Positions 14,770 through 16,597 of a stretch of 16,597 bases of DNA are shown piece by piece. The stretch is from positions 1-16,597 of the forward strand of contig CALJBF010000033.1 in NCBI GenBank assembly GCA_938027385.1. Direction: 5' to 3'. The notes beneath the pieces are model-generated. The model was not told the origin of the DNA and made no database searches. It was given only the letters and a program-made list of their open reading frames with translations. Each line of letters opens with the position of its first letter. Within the stretch, counting starts at the first letter, position 1. A program made the translations under genes and the position numbers. The DNA comes from an uncultured Porphyromonadaceae bacterium. GTDB lineage: Bacteria; Bacteroidota; Bacteroidia; Bacteroidales; Muribaculaceae.

Positions 14770-15822
14770 TCAGTATCTGGCGGCGCGTGCCATGAGCATG
14801 GCGTCCAACAGAACCATATCGGCCATCGCCTCAATCACGACGGCACCGCGCACGGCAATGCACGGGTCATGACGCCCGGCGGCCTCAAGCGTCACATCAT
14901 GCCCGGCGGCATCGACAGTGCACTGCGGCAGTCCGATGGTGGGTGTGGGCTTGAAAAACGCCTGGAACACAATCTCCTCGCCGTTTGATATTCCACCCTG
15001 AATACCACCCGAATGGTTCGTGGCAAACCTGACCTCGCCGCCGTCGCCGGCATACATGCTGTCGTTCGCCTCAGAGCCGCGCATTTCCGAAAGCGCCGCC
15101 CCCGAGCCATATTCAAAACATTTCACGCCGCCAACCGACATCACCGCCGAGGCAAGCATCTGCTGGAGCTTTCCGAAAACCGGTTCTCCCAACCCCGGGG
15201 GCACCCCCGTGACACAGCACTCGACCACGCCCCCTATGCTGTCGCGGGCGTCGGAAACCGCTTTCAGCACCGAGGCAAAACATGAGGGATTCATCTCGTC
15301 ACCAACGGCCACAAGTTTAGCGGAGACCTCCACTTCTAATCCCTCCAGCGCCTGCGCCGCCAGCGCTCCGGCCACCACACGGCTCACCGTCTCGCGCCCC
15401 GACGACCGTCCGCCGCCGCGCCAGTCGCGTATGCCGTATTTCTGCTGCCACGCATAATCGGCATGCGATGGGCGGAACACATCGCGCAACCGGTCGTAAT
15501 CGGCCGGCCACGCGCCGGTATTGCGCACCGTGAAACCTATCGGGGTACCCAGAGTCAGCATCAGCTCAGAGCTGTCGGTCAACGGGCCGGTGATATTACC
15601 GTCCTCGTCACACTCCATGAGTCCCGAGAGAAATTCCACGCGGTCGGCCTCGCGCCGCGGCGACACGCCGCGACCGCCCGGACTGCGGCGCGCCATGAAT
15701 TTGTCAAAATCCTCGCGGCCGATCATCACACCCGCGGGCATGCCGTCAATCACGCCCCCCATGGCAGGACCGTGTGACTCGCCGAACGACGTCAGCCTGT
15801 ATATATTTCCGAAACTGTTCAT
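14770..15822 (-). CDS. aroC: Chorismate synthase
   Basis: 350 aa. AroC converts EPSP to chorismate with reduced FMN, the last step of the shikimate pathway. I use ATG 15822 (MNSFGNIYRLTSFGESHG), the usual family start; a TTG two codons upstream is rejected. Signatures: GESHGPAMGGVIDGMPAG (14-31), RRSPGGRGVSPRREADRVE (45-63), RPSHADY (117-123), GGGRSSGRET (136-145), NHSGGIQGGISNGEEIVF (269-286), KPTPTI (291-296) and GRHDPCIAVRG (316-326). All are intact and length is near the roughly 360 aa norm. It starts 2 nt after the ybaK stop, an operon arrangement. Its stop is 5 bp from gtrA with no room for a terminator between. Confidence 0.97.
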   Translation of the reverse strand: MNSFGNIYRLTSFGESHGPAMGGVIDGMPAGVMIGREDFDKFMARRSPGGRGVSPRREADRVEFLSGLMECDEDGNITGPLTDSSELMLTLGTPIGFTVRNTGAWPADYDRLRDVFRPSHADYAWQQKYGIRDWRGGGRSSGRETVSRVVAGALAAQALEGLEVEVSAKLVAVGDEMNPSCFASVLKAVSDARDSIGGVVECCVTGVPPGLGEPVFGKLQQMLASAVMSVGGVKCFEYGSGAALSEMRGSEANDSMYAGDGGEVRFATNHSGGIQGGISNGEEIVFQAFFKPTPTIGLPQCTVDAAGHDVTLEAAGRHDPCIAVRGAVVIEAMADMVLLDAMLMARAARY

Positions 15823-15824
15823 AA

Positions 15825-16352
15825 TCAATCCTTGACAAGATCGGCCGTTTCGGCACCCACATATCCTATCAGGTCGGCAGGCGCTATCTCAAGCTGAAGG
15901 CCGCGCTGGCCGGCCGAAACATATATGCGGTCGAAACCGGTGGCCGTGGAGTGGAAGAACGTGGGGAAAGGTTTCTTCATGCCGATGGGCGAACAGCCGC
16001 CGCGGATATATCCCGTCAGAGGCAACAGCTCTTTCATCGGCAGCATCGAGGCGCTTTTCATGCCGGCGGCATGGGCGGCTTTCTTCAGGTCGACCTCACG
16101 GTCGCCCGGCACCACGCACACGAAATGGCAGTTGCGTGACGCTCCGGCACCCTGCCCCTTCGGGCCAGAGGGTTCGCCGGTGAGCACCAGCGTCTTGAAC
16201 ACGCGGGCGATATCCTCGCCCAACTGCTCGGCCACATGCGTGGCAGCCAGATCATCGGGGTCAACCTCGTATGGCACAAGCCTGTAGGCGATTCCGGCAC
16301 GGTCAAGCAACCGGGCCACATTTGTCTTCAGATCCTTTTCTTTCTTTCCCAT
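15825..16352 (-). CDS. ybaK: YbaK/EbsC-family Cys-tRNA(Pro) deacylase
   Basis: 175 aa from ATG 16352 (MGKKEKDLKTNVARLLDRAG); an open frame continues upstream to 16448 but lacks family similarity. YbaK hydrolyses cysteine wrongly attached to tRNA-Pro by prolyl-tRNA synthetase. Conserved features: VFKTLVL with Lys53 equivalent to the catalytic lysine of the family, VVPGDREVDLKKAA (80-93), GYIRGGCSPIGMKK (114-127), and VSAGQRGLQLEI (145-156). The ERV loop region has a short Gly-rich insert (PSGPKGQGAGAS, 61-72). It lies directly upstream of aroC and is probably co-transcribed with it. A TAGATTTG box lies 6 bp before the ATG (see promoter entry). Confidence 0.93.
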   Translation of the reverse strand: MGKKEKDLKTNVARLLDRAGIAYRLVPYEVDPDDLAATHVAEQLGEDIARVFKTLVLTGEPSGPKGQGAGASRNCHFVCVVPGDREVDLKKAAHAAGMKSASMLPMKELLPLTGYIRGGCSPIGMKKPFPTFFHSTATGFDRIYVSAGQRGLQLEIAPADLIGYVGAETADLVKD

Positions 16353-16357
16353 GACTG

Positions 16358-16365
16358 CAAATCTA
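16358..16365 (-). promoter_or_regulatory. -7-like box very close to the ybaK start
   Basis: On the minus strand 16365-16358 reads TAGATTTG, a TAnnTTTG match 5 bp before ATG 16352. If used, transcription would begin at or next to the A of the ATG, giving an almost leaderless mRNA. No -33 box was seen. It may be coincidental. Confidence 0.3.
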
Positions 16366-16480
16366 ACAATTAAATCCCAATTATATATCGAATTATATCG
16401 GCAAACTGTCAGAATAATGCGGTAAAACCTGTGCGTCCCGACAGCCATATCCGCACAATCAACTGGCCATCAAGCAGTAG

Positions 16481-16584
16481 GGATGCACCCCGGTGCATCC
16501 TCCGGTTCAATCGACGTAACCTGCTGACGTAAGGATGCACCGCAATGCTATTAACTTAAGGCGCAGTGGCGTCCGCAGGACGCC
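16481..16584. repeat. Palindrome and repeat cluster near the window end
   Basis: Within the 245-bp non-coding stretch 16353-16597, GGATGCACC (16481-16489), GGTGCATCC (16492-16500) and GGATGCACC (16533-16541) can pair in two mutually exclusive ways. GACGTAA is directly repeated at 16513-16519 and 16526-16532. GGCGTCC (16568-16574) and GGACGCC (16578-16584) form a 7-bp stem with a 3-nt loop. It looks like an interspersed repeat or the processed end of a neighbouring transcript; it continues to the window edge. Confidence 0.55.
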
Positions 16585-16597
16585 GATTTCTTCATAA

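Noticed and set aside
15825..16448. Longer ybaK start at 16448
   Set aside because: The extra 32 residues have no family similarity and cross an AT-rich promoter-like stretch; MGKKEKDLK at 16352 is the usual kind of start.
1..16597. CRISPR arrays, tRNA or rRNA genes, IS elements
   Set aside because: No regularly spaced repeats, no cloverleaf recognised in the gaps, and no transposase or integrase motifs in any credible frame.

Overview
This window looks like chromosomal DNA from a gut-type Bacteroidales bacterium, probably Muribaculaceae. The family call is inference, resting on four things seen here: G+C-rich coding with AT-rich gaps, no Shine-Dalgarno leaders, repeated Bacteroidetes-type -7 boxes (TAnnTTTG), and secreted proteins whose C-termini read YNLQG...PGIY...K. 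No rRNA, tRNA, CRISPR array, integrase or transposase was recognised.

Layout: (1) 1-4364, minus strand: an apparent operon of a KOW-like/DUF2027/Smr protein, an EFR1-type flavodoxin-ferredoxin protein (ATGA overlap with the Smr gene), and a secreted C10 (streptopain-type) cysteine protease with a BspA-type leucine-rich region, cut by the window start. (2) 4448-5677, plus: queA, divergent from the Smr gene across a perfect 12-bp inverted repeat whose two arms each carry a -7 box. (3) 5804-6082, minus: an unrecognised 92-aa protein with its own -7 box. (4) 6344-9676: two divergent secreted proteins with the same class of C-terminal tail, separated by a gap with an 11-bp inverted repeat. (5) 9790-11598, minus: a membrane-anchored TPR regulator with a LuxR-like HTH. 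(6) 11880-14764, plus: pheS, nth, a TRIC-family channel and a GtrA-family protein, led by the best promoter in the window. (7) 14770-16352, minus: ybaK then aroC, 2 nt apart and ending 5 bp from gtrA. (8) 16353-16597: non-coding, ending in a palindrome-rich repeat cluster.

Housekeeping functions (tRNA queuosine, Phe-tRNA charging, base-excision repair, chorismate synthesis, tRNA-Pro proofreading) are interleaved with a secreted-protein island: protease, two tail-bearing surface proteins and the adjacent TPR-HTH regulator. The most suggestive regulatory observation is an 8-mer, ATCTATTG, present twice upstream of the regulator gene and twice in the divergent promoter region of the secreted pair. 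I found no complete, clearly new multi-gene system. The best leads are these promoter architectures, the TRIC/GtrA overlap and the terminal repeat cluster.
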